64,000 nt of DNA. Source: Gliomastix tumulicola (lineage: Eukaryota > Ascomycota > Sordariomycetes > Hypocreales > Bionectriaceae). The position numbers and the translations under genes were made by a program. The stretch lies in assembly GCA_001599755.1 (NCBI GenBank), contig BCHX01000008.1, positions 2,728,001 through 2,792,000 on the forward strand, written 5' to 3'. The first letter of the stretch is position 1. Every line of letters begins with the position of its first letter. The notes below the pieces were generated by a model. The model was not told where the DNA came from, did no database searches, and was given only the letters and a program-made list of their open reading frames with translations. Below are positions 21,857 to 31,582 of this stretch, in pieces.

Positions 21857-22993
21857 TCAAAACTGCCACCATCTCTTCTTCGCCTTCTGCCCTCCCCCAT
21901 ACAGCGATCCATCGCTGCCAAAGTCCAGAGAGTGTCTCGGGTAGGCCACGCCAGACTGCTGATCGCGTCGCCCGTGCCGGCGAACCTCGCCCAGCTTGGT
22001 GCTGGCCGACGACATGGTCAGCCGGGACGCCCTCTTCTCTCGACTGCTGCTGCCCGATCGGTCCCTCTTCTCCCGAGGCTCGTCGCCGCTTTCCTTTGTC
22101 TTAGTCTTGGTCTTGGTCTTGGTCTTGGGTCTCGAGCCACGGTCTGCAGCAGCAGCCGAGGAGTGCTTGTCATCGCGATGGCCCTTTCCACGGCGGGGCC
22201 GGGCAGCAGCGCCAGAGGAGCGGTGCTTCTTCCCTGTTCCAGACCGCTTGGAACGAGACGACTTGCTGGACCGTGTGGATGCCGCCGAGGCATTCGTAGC
22301 TGTCACGACACTGCTGCCGCCGTCGTGGACAACAGACGCCCGGGAGCCAGCCCGGGAGCCAATCCGGCTCGAGAGGTCGGTCATGGCCCGCACAGCGTCA
22401 GTGTGGGACGAGTTGCAGAGCGACACCAGGGATGCATAGCTCAGGGCCCCATCATCGGCGGCCTGCAGCCCCGTGCCCTCGCCGCCGCCGTTGCTGCTGC
22501 GCGTGAACCAAGCACCGAGACCGGCCATGGTGGCGGTGAGACGTGCCAGGACTCGGTTCAGCGACTTCTTCGACGTGGCTGCCGTCCCAATTAGTAACAG
22601 GACCGACCACCACCACCCCCCCTCACCTCACCCCCTCCTTGTCTTCGCCACAAGTCACGCCAGCCTGGACAAGCACGTGTTTGCGGTAAGACATCTCGTT
22701 ATGCAGGGACAAAACAACTCACCGTCGCCCTTCTCAAAGGCAGACCCACGGCGTGCGACGCCCGAGGAGTAGCTCCGCGAGACCTTGGTCTTCGCCTTGC
22801 GCAGCGCAGCGGCCAGGCCAGAAGGGGAGGAGGCATCCTTGACGGTACTGATGCTGACGCTCCTGTTGTCGCTGTTGTTGTGGCTGTTGACCGGCAGCTG
22901 CTGGCTCGGGCGGTCTAGTCGTTTGAGCAGGGACAGGCACTTGGTATAAGTGTCGAGCAGGGCTGACACCGCGTCCCCGAGATTCCCCATCAT
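21857..22993 (-). CDS. Fungal-specific protein of unknown function with a basic, KT-repeat tail
   Basis: Exons 22723-22993 and 21857-22578 (intron 22579-22722) encode about 330 residues. The start was placed at the ATG pair 22993/22990 because the reading upstream has no ATG. The N-terminus (MGNLGDAVSALLDTYTKCLSLLKRL) is an amphipathic helix. A Lys/Arg-rich helical segment follows (ALRKAKTKVSRSYSSGVARRGSAFEKGD), and the splice joins it to TSKKSLNRVLARLTATMAG. SYASLVSLCNSSHTDAVRAM follows. I recall Pezizomycotina proteins of this plan, but know no function. The second half is disordered, very rich in Ser, Arg and Lys, and includes five KT dipeptides in a row. It ends KKRWWQF. The architecture is seen; any role (scaffold, nucleic-acid contact) would be a guess. 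Confidence 0.75.
22078..22135 (-). repeat. Short tandem repeat encoding (Lys-Thr)n
   Basis: The hexanucleotide CTTGGT (plus strand) repeats about five times from 22102 to 22130 and encodes alternating Lys-Thr within the unknown minus-strand gene. The flanks are degenerate. Confidence 0.85.
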
Positions 22994-23428
22994 GCTTGCA
23001 TTGCCCAACGAACGAAAACCCGACTCGGGGGCGGGAGGTCCAAGTGGTGCACGTCGAGTCAGACACACACAAATACTTAGATAAACATCCCGACGCGTGG
23101 AATCCGTGCCCGCCACTATGAGAGAAGCAGTTTAGCCGCCCCGATGCAAGTAGCGAGTCGATGTAGCACGTGCTTCCCGGGACCTGGATTGGATGGGGGG
23201 CAGTTGGGGAAAAAGAGAAAGGATAGGCAGCAGAGAGAGAGAAAAAAAAGTTGGAGGCTCGGAGCTGCTCTACCGAGGAACCTGAACGAGCGAGAGCAGC
23301 AGGTGGCGAGGGAAAAGCAGGCAGAACACCACCACCACCGCCCCTCCAGCTCTAGTTTCTGCCCACGGACAGCGTAGTAGCAATTACTTGATGGCGGTGA
23401 CGACTGTGATGGCTGTGCAGTGTCTCTC

Positions 23429-23451
23429 TCTGTGTGTGTGTGTGTGTGTGC
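23429..23451. repeat. (TG)n microsatellite
   Basis: A pure alternating TG run of about 20 bases preceded by a short TC run. Confidence 0.9.
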
Positions 23452-24727
23452 CTGCCTGTGTGCCTCAGCCGGGCTCCCTCCCTCCCTCCCTTTCTTTTTT
23501 TCATTTTTTTTTTTCATCCATCCCACGCGCCCGGCCTCGAATAGATTTAGGATTCTCCCTGCCGAAGCACCTGGCACGACTTGATTGCCCGGGCGTATTA
23601 TTCACACATGCACACACATCAAATGGACGAGTCCGGCTGGCGTGGGGGTTTCGGTCGAGGATACGACTCCTGTGCCCATGTCTGTCTGACGGTTGTGCAA
23701 AAAATGTGCGTGCATGCATGCATGCGCATGCAATGCACCGTCTTTATCAACACCGATGACAGCTTCGACGGACGGTATGATACAATGCAGGCAGGCAGTC
23801 GCCTTATCCGGGAATAATGACGAGCGTCGTGGACGTCTGTGCGAGGGCAAGGACCATGCATCCCGTCGACTTATCAAGATGCAGCAGTGGCATTGCATTC
23901 CAGCCAGTGACAGGCCGTGGTGAGTGGTGATACGCAGGCCGGGAAGAGATAAAGAAAAAGAGCCAGGACAGGGCAAATGAGTGGAATCCACCCGGGAGCG
24001 CGGCTTCGACGCCCGCCGCTGGTAATAGCGCCCAGCAGCCACTTGTAGCCACAGCTTGAGACTCACTCACTCACTGGGAAATCCAAAGAGTCAGGACTTC
24101 AAGACACACGGACCTCGAGCCCAAAGACCCTGCAGCCCGGCGGGTCCCAGAAAGGTGAGAAACCGCCCAGCATCCATTGGCATCCATTGCCAATCGGGCC
24201 TTGGGAGCACAGGCAGGCCCGAGGGCGACAAATCACAAACGGGCCCTTTATCGGGTCCCAGTCCCAGCAGCAAAAGCAGCCCCCCACCCCTTTTTTTTAT
24301 GGATTTCCATTTTATTTTATTTTTACATCCACCACGCACTTCTGCCCACTGTCACCCTCTCAAGTCTCCCTCTCCTCACGCTTCTGTACGCCCGGACCCC
24401 CACTTTTCTTGCGCACTTTTTACGCCCGCAGCGCTGTTTCGGCTCGGCATCATGGATTATGTGTCTGTATGTATGTAACCACATCCACACACACCTGCTG
24501 CAGCCGGGAGTGGGATGTCCCATACGTTGGTTGGCTCCTGAGTTCTAGATTAGGGAGGAAAAAAAGCCAGCTGCAACCTCCCACGAGCCAGCCCACGACC
24601 GAAAAGCAACAGCCAAAGCACGCAAGGGGGTGGGCTTTTGCATGCATCCCAGACCAGGTCCCCAACCAAGGACCCAGACGGGGGGGGCGGGATGGATGCT
24701 TGCTTGCTTGCTTTGCTCTGCGTGAGT

Positions 24728-24870
24728 GAGGGATGGATGGATGGATGGATTGATTGATTGATGGGCTATCATGCCATGCCATGCCATGCCATGCACATCC
24801 ATGCTCCCCCTCCGTTGTTCGTTCTGGCGTCCCATACTCCGTGTCCCATGTCCCATGTCCCATGTCCCGT
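24728..24870. repeat. Cluster of three adjacent short tandem repeats (GATG/GATT, CATGC, CCCATGT)
   Basis: GGAT units with a GATT variant, then five copies of the pentamer CATGC, then three to four copies of the heptamer CCCATGT, all within 145 bases and sharing the core CATG/ATGG. Confidence 0.88.
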
Positions 24871-25045
24871 TCCAGCGCCATGATAGGATGCTGCCTGTGA
24901 ACCTGTCTGCATCTGACTTGCCTGTCCATCTATCTACCCGCCCATGGGCCTGCATCTTTATCTGATTCTGCGCCAGCTTCCGGACCGACTGTTGCTCGAA
25001 CCGCTCCTGTTGAGATCCATAGACAGACAGCCACTGTTCCTTCCA

Positions 25046-25084
25046 GCTCTCTCTCTCTCTCGCTCTCTCGCTCTCTCGCTCCTT
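25046..25084. repeat. (CT)n / CTCTCG compound microsatellite
   Basis: A pure CT run passes into copies of CTCTCG/CTCTCT on the plus strand, about 1 kb upstream of the gene at 26102. Confidence 0.88.
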
Positions 25085-26040
25085 TTCTCTGTTGGGCACA
25101 ACAACGACGACAACGACGACGACGCGCGGTTGAGGCCTATTTCATCCCGAGAGCCAAACATCCAGGAACCCTGCAGTCCGATGCCGCGTGGGCGCCCGCC
25201 CTCTGCAAGTCTAGATCACCCATCATCACATGTTGATTGAGACGTCCAAGATAGCAAACGCCCGTCCCGCTCGCCACCACCTGCTGGTGCAACGCTCATT
25301 CATCAGCCATCACCCATCCTGCATCCCATCCCATCCTATCCCGTCCCATCCCACACCCTCTGGACAAACGCCCTGCGTGGCTCGGAGAAACAGCCTGATA
25401 ATAGCTCGATGACACGCGGTTGATACCCGTCCCATCGCCCTGCTGCCCCTCCCATCATTGGTCTCTCACCACTTGCGCCATCCCCGATTCCGACCTACCT
25501 TACATATACATCCCATACCTTTAACCCAAGTCCGAGTTATGCAAGGAGCTTTGTACTTGGACCGGCTTATCATCCTCGACCGCTGCGACCTATTAACCGA
25601 CACGCCTCCTTGGTTATAATCTCCTCACCCCTATCTGCCTGTCAACACACCTGTCAACACGGGGTCACCGCTCACTTTATCTCTCTCCTCCTCCCTCCCT
25701 CCCTGCATCCCGCACAGATACGCACTTTTTATACCAACCATACAAGAGCCACTTATCTGCTCATTCTCTCATTCCGTCCCCTTGGCCTGTCTCTCTCCCT
25801 TGGACCGCCAGCGCCAACAAACCGGGTCTTTGGTACTGTTTTGCTCGTCACTGTCGATAAAGCGTCCCTTTTTGTCTCCTGTACCGGAGCTTTCACTCGG
25901 CTGTATACGACTTCGTGCCCTCCGGAGGGCCACCGCTTGATGTTCCTGGAAGCCGTGCCTACTCAGCCAGCCTGACGTCCCGGCATCCCCCCCTCAAAAC
26001 TCACCTGAACCATCCTCCCAGAACCCGTCGGAGTCATTCC

Positions 26041-26160
26041 ATGGACCAAATAGCCGTCCTCTGCCGTTGTCAGTGGACAGTACGGGACCCTGAGCCTCCC
26101 CATGACGCCGTCCCCCTTCAGATCCCCGCCCCAGCTCCCTCTGTCGATGGAGGATCCTGA
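26041..26160 (+). promoter_or_regulatory. Candidate overlapping upstream ORF before the coiled-coil gene
   Basis: An ATG at 26041 opens a 39-codon frame (MDQIAVLCRCQWTVRDPEPP...) that ends at 26160, past both possible starts of the main gene (26102 and 26147) in a different frame. A separate 11-codon uORF lies just upstream (25939-25974). If transcription begins upstream and no leader intron removes them, they should depress translation of the main frame. Confidence 0.4.
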
Positions 26161-27667
26161 CGCGGATCGGCTCCCACACCGAAGCCCGGCAGCTGCCGCG
26201 CAGACACCCGATGACACACACTTCCCGCAGGGTCAGTGCCGCTACATCCTCATGGTGGCCGACCTCAAGGGCCAGAGGTGTGGATGTGTCAGCTTCAACC
26301 ACAACAAGGCCATGCCCGGGGCCACCTGCGATTGCGGCCATCTGGCCTGCTTCCACCTCAACTCGTCCGAGGTCGTTTCGCCCTCCCAGGGCAGGGACGA
26401 GATTGAGCTCCTGAAACGGCGTGTTCAGGTCTTGGAACAGCAGACTGATCCGAACAGCGAGCATCAGGGCCTGGGCAACGTTGTTCACCGCCTCGGCCAG
26501 GTGGAGGACACCCTCGACAAGCATCAGGAGGAAACGCGCAACGAAACAAAGGGTACCTACAAACATATCTCGGCGGCATGGCAGCTGGTGGAGCTCTTAC
26601 AGCAGAGACTCGCCAAGTTCGAGGAAAACCAGCGCGTCCAGAGCGAGCAGCTGCAGCGAGCCGGGAAAGAGCTGGAGGACCTGAGGAACCGCAACCTTGA
26701 GCTACTCGAGGCAGAAGAAATGCTCGAGGAGAGGGTGGAGAAGCTCGAGTGCACCGAGACCTTGCTGTCACCGGCACCGGAGCCGTCTTCTCAGACTCCT
26801 GGGATGGACACAGTGGTGTCCCTGTCCTCGGCTCCAAGCACCGGGCGCAGACGGCGCTCTTCAGCACAACAATCAGAGCTTACCCTGCCCGCCATTCTCT
26901 CCCGTCGCCTCGCACAGCTCGAGAGTGCCAATGCACTTGAGACGGAAGCAGCATCCACCTCAGGAGCATGGACAATCCATATGTCGCTTCTTCCGTCTAG
27001 GAAGCAGACAGTCCCCTTTGAGAAGGATAGCAATGCGTACAAGCGATTGCTCTCCCGTGGGCTCCATAGGATGGTCGCTATCGAGGGGTCCGATGCAGCT
27101 TCGATTCGTACGGCCGTGACACGAGCCTTCAGAACTGTACTCGGCAATCGACCTTGGGAGCCTCTTCAAGCTAAGCCTCGTGAGGGCAGGAAGCCAGAGG
27201 GACTGCCCACCTTGCGTCCCATTGACCATGATATGGTACGGAGGGAGATCGACACGCAGTTCATCCGCCAGCACTGCGCGGTGTACGACGTGAACGGCAG
27301 ACCCGAATCCATGTACCTGGCACCAAGCTGTGGCAACCTGTCCTGGACTGCCATCAAACGCCTACCCGAATACGTGGAGGGGCTGGAGTCGAGCTGGGAG
27401 TACGACAGAGATCTGGATGGCAGCGACCCTGAGGACACCGCTCATGCCAGCGACAAGGGCCAGCGCCATCAACCGGCGGGCGGCCAATTGTCTCTCCTCC
27501 ACTCGCCCTCTGGAACCCTGAAGCGAGACATAGCCGAGATGCAGACGGGCACTCTCGCCAACAGCCTCCGCCTCAAGAGTGAGACGGACGGACACAGAAG
27601 TAAGATTGCTCGGACATGCATGTCTGAGCTCTTCGAGGTTCGACGGGAGATGGAAGCGGCGCTGTAG
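26102..27667 (+). CDS. Fungal protein of unknown function: Cys/His-rich N-terminal module plus coiled coil
   Basis: One exon of 521 codons. The start may be 26102 or the in-frame ATG at 26147 (MEDPDADRLP). Near residues 45-85 there is a conserved-looking Cys/His cluster, RCGCVSF followed by CDCGHLACFH, with spacing that could bind zinc. A long coiled coil follows at about 100-220 (LLKRRVQVLEQQ; LAKFEENQRVQSEQLQ; EEMLEERVEKLE). A Ser/Pro linker leads to a globular second half with IHMSLLPSRKQTVPFEKD, RLLSRGLHRMVAI and a conserved-looking WTAIKRLPEYVEGLESSWEY. I do not recognise the family by name. The codon pattern is normal for the window. Its upstream region is unusually long and repeat-rich, a layout often seen for regulated fungal genes. 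Confidence 0.8.
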   Translation: MTPSPFRSPPQLPLSMEDPDADRLPHRSPAAAAQTPDDTHFPQGQCRYILMVADLKGQRCGCVSFNHNKAMPGATCDCGHLACFHLNSSEVVSPSQGRDEIELLKRRVQVLEQQTDPNSEHQGLGNVVHRLGQVEDTLDKHQEETRNETKGTYKHISAAWQLVELLQQRLAKFEENQRVQSEQLQRAGKELEDLRNRNLELLEAEEMLEERVEKLECTETLLSPAPEPSSQTPGMDTVVSLSSAPSTGRRRRSSAQQSELTLPAILSRRLAQLESANALETEAASTSGAWTIHMSLLPSRKQTVPFEKDSNAYKRLLSRGLHRMVAIEGSDAASIRTAVTRAFRTVLGNRPWEPLQAKPREGRKPEGLPTLRPIDHDMVRREIDTQFIRQHCAVYDVNGRPESMYLAPSCGNLSWTAIKRLPEYVEGLESSWEYDRDLDGSDPEDTAHASDKGQRHQPAGGQLSLLHSPSGTLKRDIAEMQTGTLANSLRLKSETDGHRSKIARTCMSELFEVRREMEAAL

Positions 27668-28432
27668 GACGTGCCTTTTCTTAGACCAATCATTTCGAGC
27701 TCTGCTGATCTTTCCGTTTGTCTGATTCCTGCCTTGTTTTTCGATTTCCTTGGTCAGATGGGACTGTTTGATTTGTAAAGGCACTGCAAGCCCTGGCGTT
27801 CCACGAAGAAATGGCACAGTTTTAGGTAATAATGCATTGTTAGCGGGCGTCTTCAGAGGAGTGAGCTTCTTGTGGGATTTGGATTGGAGCTGTTTTTGAC
27901 CAGACGGGCCATGGCTCGGAGCGTCGAATGTCTGATAGAATACAATAGCGAAAGAGAATGTTTGCTCTTGTCGATCCTGCTTCTCGTGTGACATGAAAGC
28001 CGACATAAAATCAGCAAAGAGGCGGAGGCCCAGAATTCGGGAAGGTGGGACCCACCGCCTTCCGCCGACGATGGCACGAGTAAGAGCAGGGCAACCGCGC
28101 CCAAGAAGCTCCTGCCTCGCGAAACCTGCAACTTTGCAACCTTCAAATTGGAAGGAAGGCCGCAATCTTCCAACCCCGACCTCCGGTGCTTTGCATAAAA
28201 GGGCCTCTCCGCATTCACACACTACATCATGCTTCATACTTCTTGACCAACTTCCAACATCGATCCCAATTGTCTATTTAGCCCAAAGCCAAGACTTACC
28301 TTCTCGAACATCCATCTTCGCACCTCCAACTGCGGGCTTGCTTCCCCAACCACCTCGCGCAGTTCCTATAATTATCGCATACAACTCCGCCAACCTTGCA
28401 TATCGGCATAAGCGCGAGTAACACACTTCACC
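27668..28432. other. Intergenic between the coiled-coil gene and the NCBP3-like gene
   Basis: Holds a T-rich 3' UTR-like stretch (27680-27790) and, after about 28200, a C-rich leader for the next gene. Nothing else is recognised. Confidence 0.5.
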
Positions 28433-29742
28433 ATGGATCTGGACATTGAGATGGACGATGCTGCTCAGCAAGAGCCTCTCATGGACGAGCCGCAGCAGGC
28501 TGAGGATATCCTGGTACGACTGCATCCGAGGAGGCTGCCCAAGCACCCCCGCCCGATGTCGCTACTGCATCCGTTACTGACCGAGTGTCCCTCCTCAACT
28601 AGCAACTCGATGAGCCTGAAGAACTCGGCGAAGTCATCGAGACAGATGCAGACCACTTGAACGGCGACGACGCCGAGTCGAGGACTATCGTGCCCGCCAA
28701 GATCCATATCCGTGGCGTGGACTCGTTACACACAGATGATATCAAGGCGTACGTTAAGGCGCATTTCGGACATGTCGATCGCGTCGAGTGGATCGACGAC
28801 ACGTCGGCCAACCTGCTCTTCGCCTCCGAGCTCACGGCACGCGACGCCCTCCTCGCCCTGACCACGGTCGAGCTATCCGACCCTTCTGCCCTCGCGATCG
28901 GCGAGACGCTGCCTGCGAAGCCGCTAGCGGACAAGCCCGACATCAATCTACAGGTTCGGTTTGCACTGCAGAGCGATAAGAAACAGGCTGGTGCAGCGGC
29001 CCGAAGCCGTTACTACCTCCTGCACCCGGAGCACGACCCCGAGGAGCGCCGCAGGCGGAACCAGGACAACTACAGAAACAGATATAGAGACCGCGACGGA
29101 CGGAACGGCGACCGCGGCGACCGAAGACACAGGCGGAGGAACTCGGATGAAGAGGACGACATACGCTTCGAAGCTAGCATGTACGATGACGTGCCTCGGT
29201 CTGCCCGTCCGAGACGACACTCAGATGACGATGACCGTCGCGATCGTACGAGGGACAACAGAGGCAAGGAACTCTTCGCCGGCCACAGGAGAGGGAGGGA
29301 TCGATCCGCTTCGCCCCTGCGCGACAGAGACGGCGACGAGGACATGGATGGCCCCAGCTCCCTCGGAAACAGGAGCAGGGCTCGGTCGATCAAAGATCGT
29401 CTCCAGCCTCCCCAATCATCCAAGGAGCTGTTCCCCTCGAAAGCCGCAAGTGGTCGCGGTGGCAACCTGGACGAGTTGGAACGTGCCATTGGCTCAGCGC
29501 AGTTGAAGGAGGAGGACCGGCCCAGAGTTGTCGACGTACCGGCGAATTCCAGCTCTGCGTTCAACATTCGCGGGGCTGCCCAGAAACGTGGCGACGCGGA
29601 AGGGTTTTCTATCAAAGGCTCGGCTGCCAATGCGAAGGAACTCTTCCCATCGAAACTGGGCGGAAGCAATGCTGGCAAGGAGCTGCTGGGCGAGAGGACG
29701 AGGAAACCAACGCGACAGAGGGCCGAGGACCTATTTGGTTAG
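28433..29742 (+). CDS. Nuclear cap-binding protein subunit 3-like RNA-binding protein (DUF2414)
   Basis: Likely homologue of NCBP3, an mRNA-export and exon-junction-associated protein. Exons 28433-28513 and 28603-29742 encode about 406 residues. After an acidic N-terminus, an RRM-like fold spans about 55-125 (TDDIKAYVKAHFGHVDRVEW, then ANLLFASELTARDALLAL). The family hallmark RYYLLHPEHDPEERRRRNQDN follows. The rest is disordered: an Arg/Asp/Glu-rich stretch, then repeats of a short motif (KELFAG, KELFPS twice, KELLGE and a final EDLFG) between 29266 and the stop. The first intron is supported because the splice joins AEDIL to QLDEPEELGEV in frame. The RRM-plus-DPEER layout is seen; the cap-binding role is carried over from the family. 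Confidence 0.85.
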
Positions 29743-30053
29743 AAGCCAATGTCCTATCGCCCCGTCGACCCTCAATGGTCCTGATCTGCTCTTCTCGACG
29801 CCCTGCCGTTGCCATCTCTTCACCAACCGAACTCGAAAACGGGCATGGGGAGAGGGCTATAATGAGCTTATATGGGCGAAACAAAAATGAATGATAGATA
29901 TGATACCACGGCGCTCTTCACTCTTATTCTTTTACTTATCTTGCTCCGTTTCGCCTTTGACCCATGTCTTCTCCTTGAGGAGAAGTAAGTAGTACGGAAT
30001 CTTGCTTCAAGAGATGCTTCTAGGAGCCGTCGCCTGTATTATATATTCCAAGC
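29743..30053. other. Convergent 3' intergenic region
   Basis: AT-richer than its flanks, consistent with the 3' UTRs of the NCBP3-like and oxidoreductase genes. No element is recognised. Confidence 0.5.
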
Positions 30054-31171
30054 TCACCACCACTTCTCTATCATAACTTGTGATGTGTTCATCTTCAATC
30101 CTTCTGGCGACGTTAGGAATTCCACTGCCTCGTCTGTCATAACTGGTGGTCCGCAGACGTAGACGACGGTGCGCTCCGGATCGCCCACCAGCTCCCTCAA
30201 GTCTTGCTGTGCTACCCTCCGCTTGTGTACTACATGGCCGCGGTCTTCCCACGATCTGCGTTCATCCTCTGAGATCTCCCCCTCGCCCGTGGTTAGGAAC
30301 AAGGCCAGCGAGCCGGGGACTTTGCCACTCTCGAGCAGCGCGTCGATCCTCTCGAGGAAGAGGATCTTGCCGATGCCCTCATCGGACACCCGGCTCGCGT
30401 ACGCAATCTCGAACCGCATGCCGGGGCTGACGGGAGGAGGTGTACTCGCTATGTGGCTCAGCATGCTCATGATGGGGTTGATGCCGACGCCCCCCGCGAC
30501 GAAGACCACCTTGTCGATGATCCCGTCTAAGAGTCCATCCCGTGGCGGCGGCGGCGGCGGCGGAAACGTGAACGAGCCTCCGATGCGGATCTGCAGCGTC
30601 TCGCCGACGAGTGTGTCCGGATGCTCATGCCAGAGCCACGCGGCGGGCGGGTTGCCCGGCGACTCCTGCACCGCGAGCTCGAGATACGGAGACGCTGATG
30701 ATGTAGCGGCGGCGGCGGGCGGGGATGTGATGGTGAAGCCGCCTGCTTGGGAGATGCCTGGGACGTACGTGTCCAGCCATTGGCCTGGGAGGAACTGGTT
30801 ATGGGGTGTAAGATATGGAACTTGATGCAGTGGGAGGAAGGAGGGGGAAGGGGGAGGGGGTTGATGTACGTCTAGTGGCTGTGGCAGGCTCAGGCGGATG
30901 AGACGGACGTGTCTGTTGGCTTGTTGGATTTGACTGAGTGTGACGGAGTGTAAGTCCTACACATTGGATTGACATGAGGGGTCAGCCAGCTGTGGTTTAC
31001 GTGAGACGTGATGAGTTTGGTACCTACGTTCCCCCTCGGTTCTGCTGCCGTCCTCTGCAGATGGGTGTTCTTGTTGCCGCTGGACATAGCTTGGCACTGA
31101 AAGACAAACCTCCGCGGTCGTAAATGTGGCCGTCTGATGACGGCTGATACACGAATCGTATACCGGTTCAT
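30054..31171 (-). CDS. OXNAD1-like NAD(P)-binding flavoprotein oxidoreductase
   Basis: Exons 31028-31171 and 30054-30956 encode about 348 residues. The Arg-rich start (MNRYTIRVSAVIRRPHLRPRR) is a plausible mitochondrial presequence. A ferredoxin-reductase-like FAD domain follows (SQIQQANRHVRLIRLSL; FLPGQWLDTYVPG; GGFTITSPP). The NAD(P)-binding domain shows VVFVAGGVGINPIMSML and YVCGPPVMTD, and the protein ends EKWW. The plan matches human OXNAD1 and its fungal relatives, whose substrate is not established. An eight-proline run (about 30540-30563) interrupts the FAD domain just before the NAD domain, coded by a CCG-type repeat. The single intron (30957-31027) is fixed by the FAD-domain frame. 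The upstream exon boundary is slightly less certain because the early part is poorly conserved. Confidence 0.86.
30540..30563 (-). repeat. CCG-type repeat encoding poly-Pro in the oxidoreductase
   Basis: GGCGGC repeats on the plus strand give eight consecutive prolines between the FAD- and NAD-binding halves. Confidence 0.85.
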
Positions 31172-31582
31172 GGAGTTGTGAGAATGGAAGGTGGGATGTT
31201 GACGTGGAGAATCGACGTTACTACTACTAGTAGTTATGAGTGGTTCTAATTACTATCAAACCATCACCATAGACCATCTAAGCACAGGCACAGTCAGGGG
31301 AAAATCTATCGCATTTATACTTTTGGCCGAGAAAGAGATCTAATTAGATGCCTGCAACCCCCTTCGCCACCGCGGGAACCAGAACTTGGACGACGCGCGC
31401 AAGCCATTTTCCCCCAGCTCCCCTTACCTGTGTCATCCCCGTCATGGCAAAAAAACAGGGCACGCTTCCAGATGCGATCTTCCTTATTTACTCGCTCCGC
31501 ATACTATGCCGGCCCAGAACTCTGAATAGCATGTACGTATGTATGCCAGTAGCCAACCAGTAACTATCTAGACCGCTTCCCC
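31172..31582. other. Intergenic: oxidoreductase promoter and AP-1 gamma 3' end
   Basis: AT-rich, with repeated short CTACTAGTAGT-type sequence near 31221-31232. No gene is seen. Confidence 0.5.

Larger units (their letters stand above)
22994..26101. other. 3.1-kb gene-free divergent region rich in microsatellites
   Basis: No frame here resembles a protein; the longer ones (24187-24729 plus, 24545-25099 minus) are translations of simple repeats. Short tandem repeats are dense: (TG)n near 23430-23450, CCCT near 23478-23490, GCAT near 23710-23735, GATG/GATT near 24730-24765, CATGC near 24771-24795, CCCATGT near 24843-24868, CTCTCG near 25048-25081, ACGACG near 25103-25127 and CCCATCC near 25322-25350. 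From about 25440 the plus strand is rich in C and T, like a long 5' leader for the gene at 26102. Confidence 0.6.

Noticed and set aside
24187..24729. 180-codon frame in the repeat-rich intergenic region
   Set aside because: It translates simple repeats and has no consistent composition, homology cue or plausible splice partners. The overlapping minus frame 24545-25099 is equally unconvincing.
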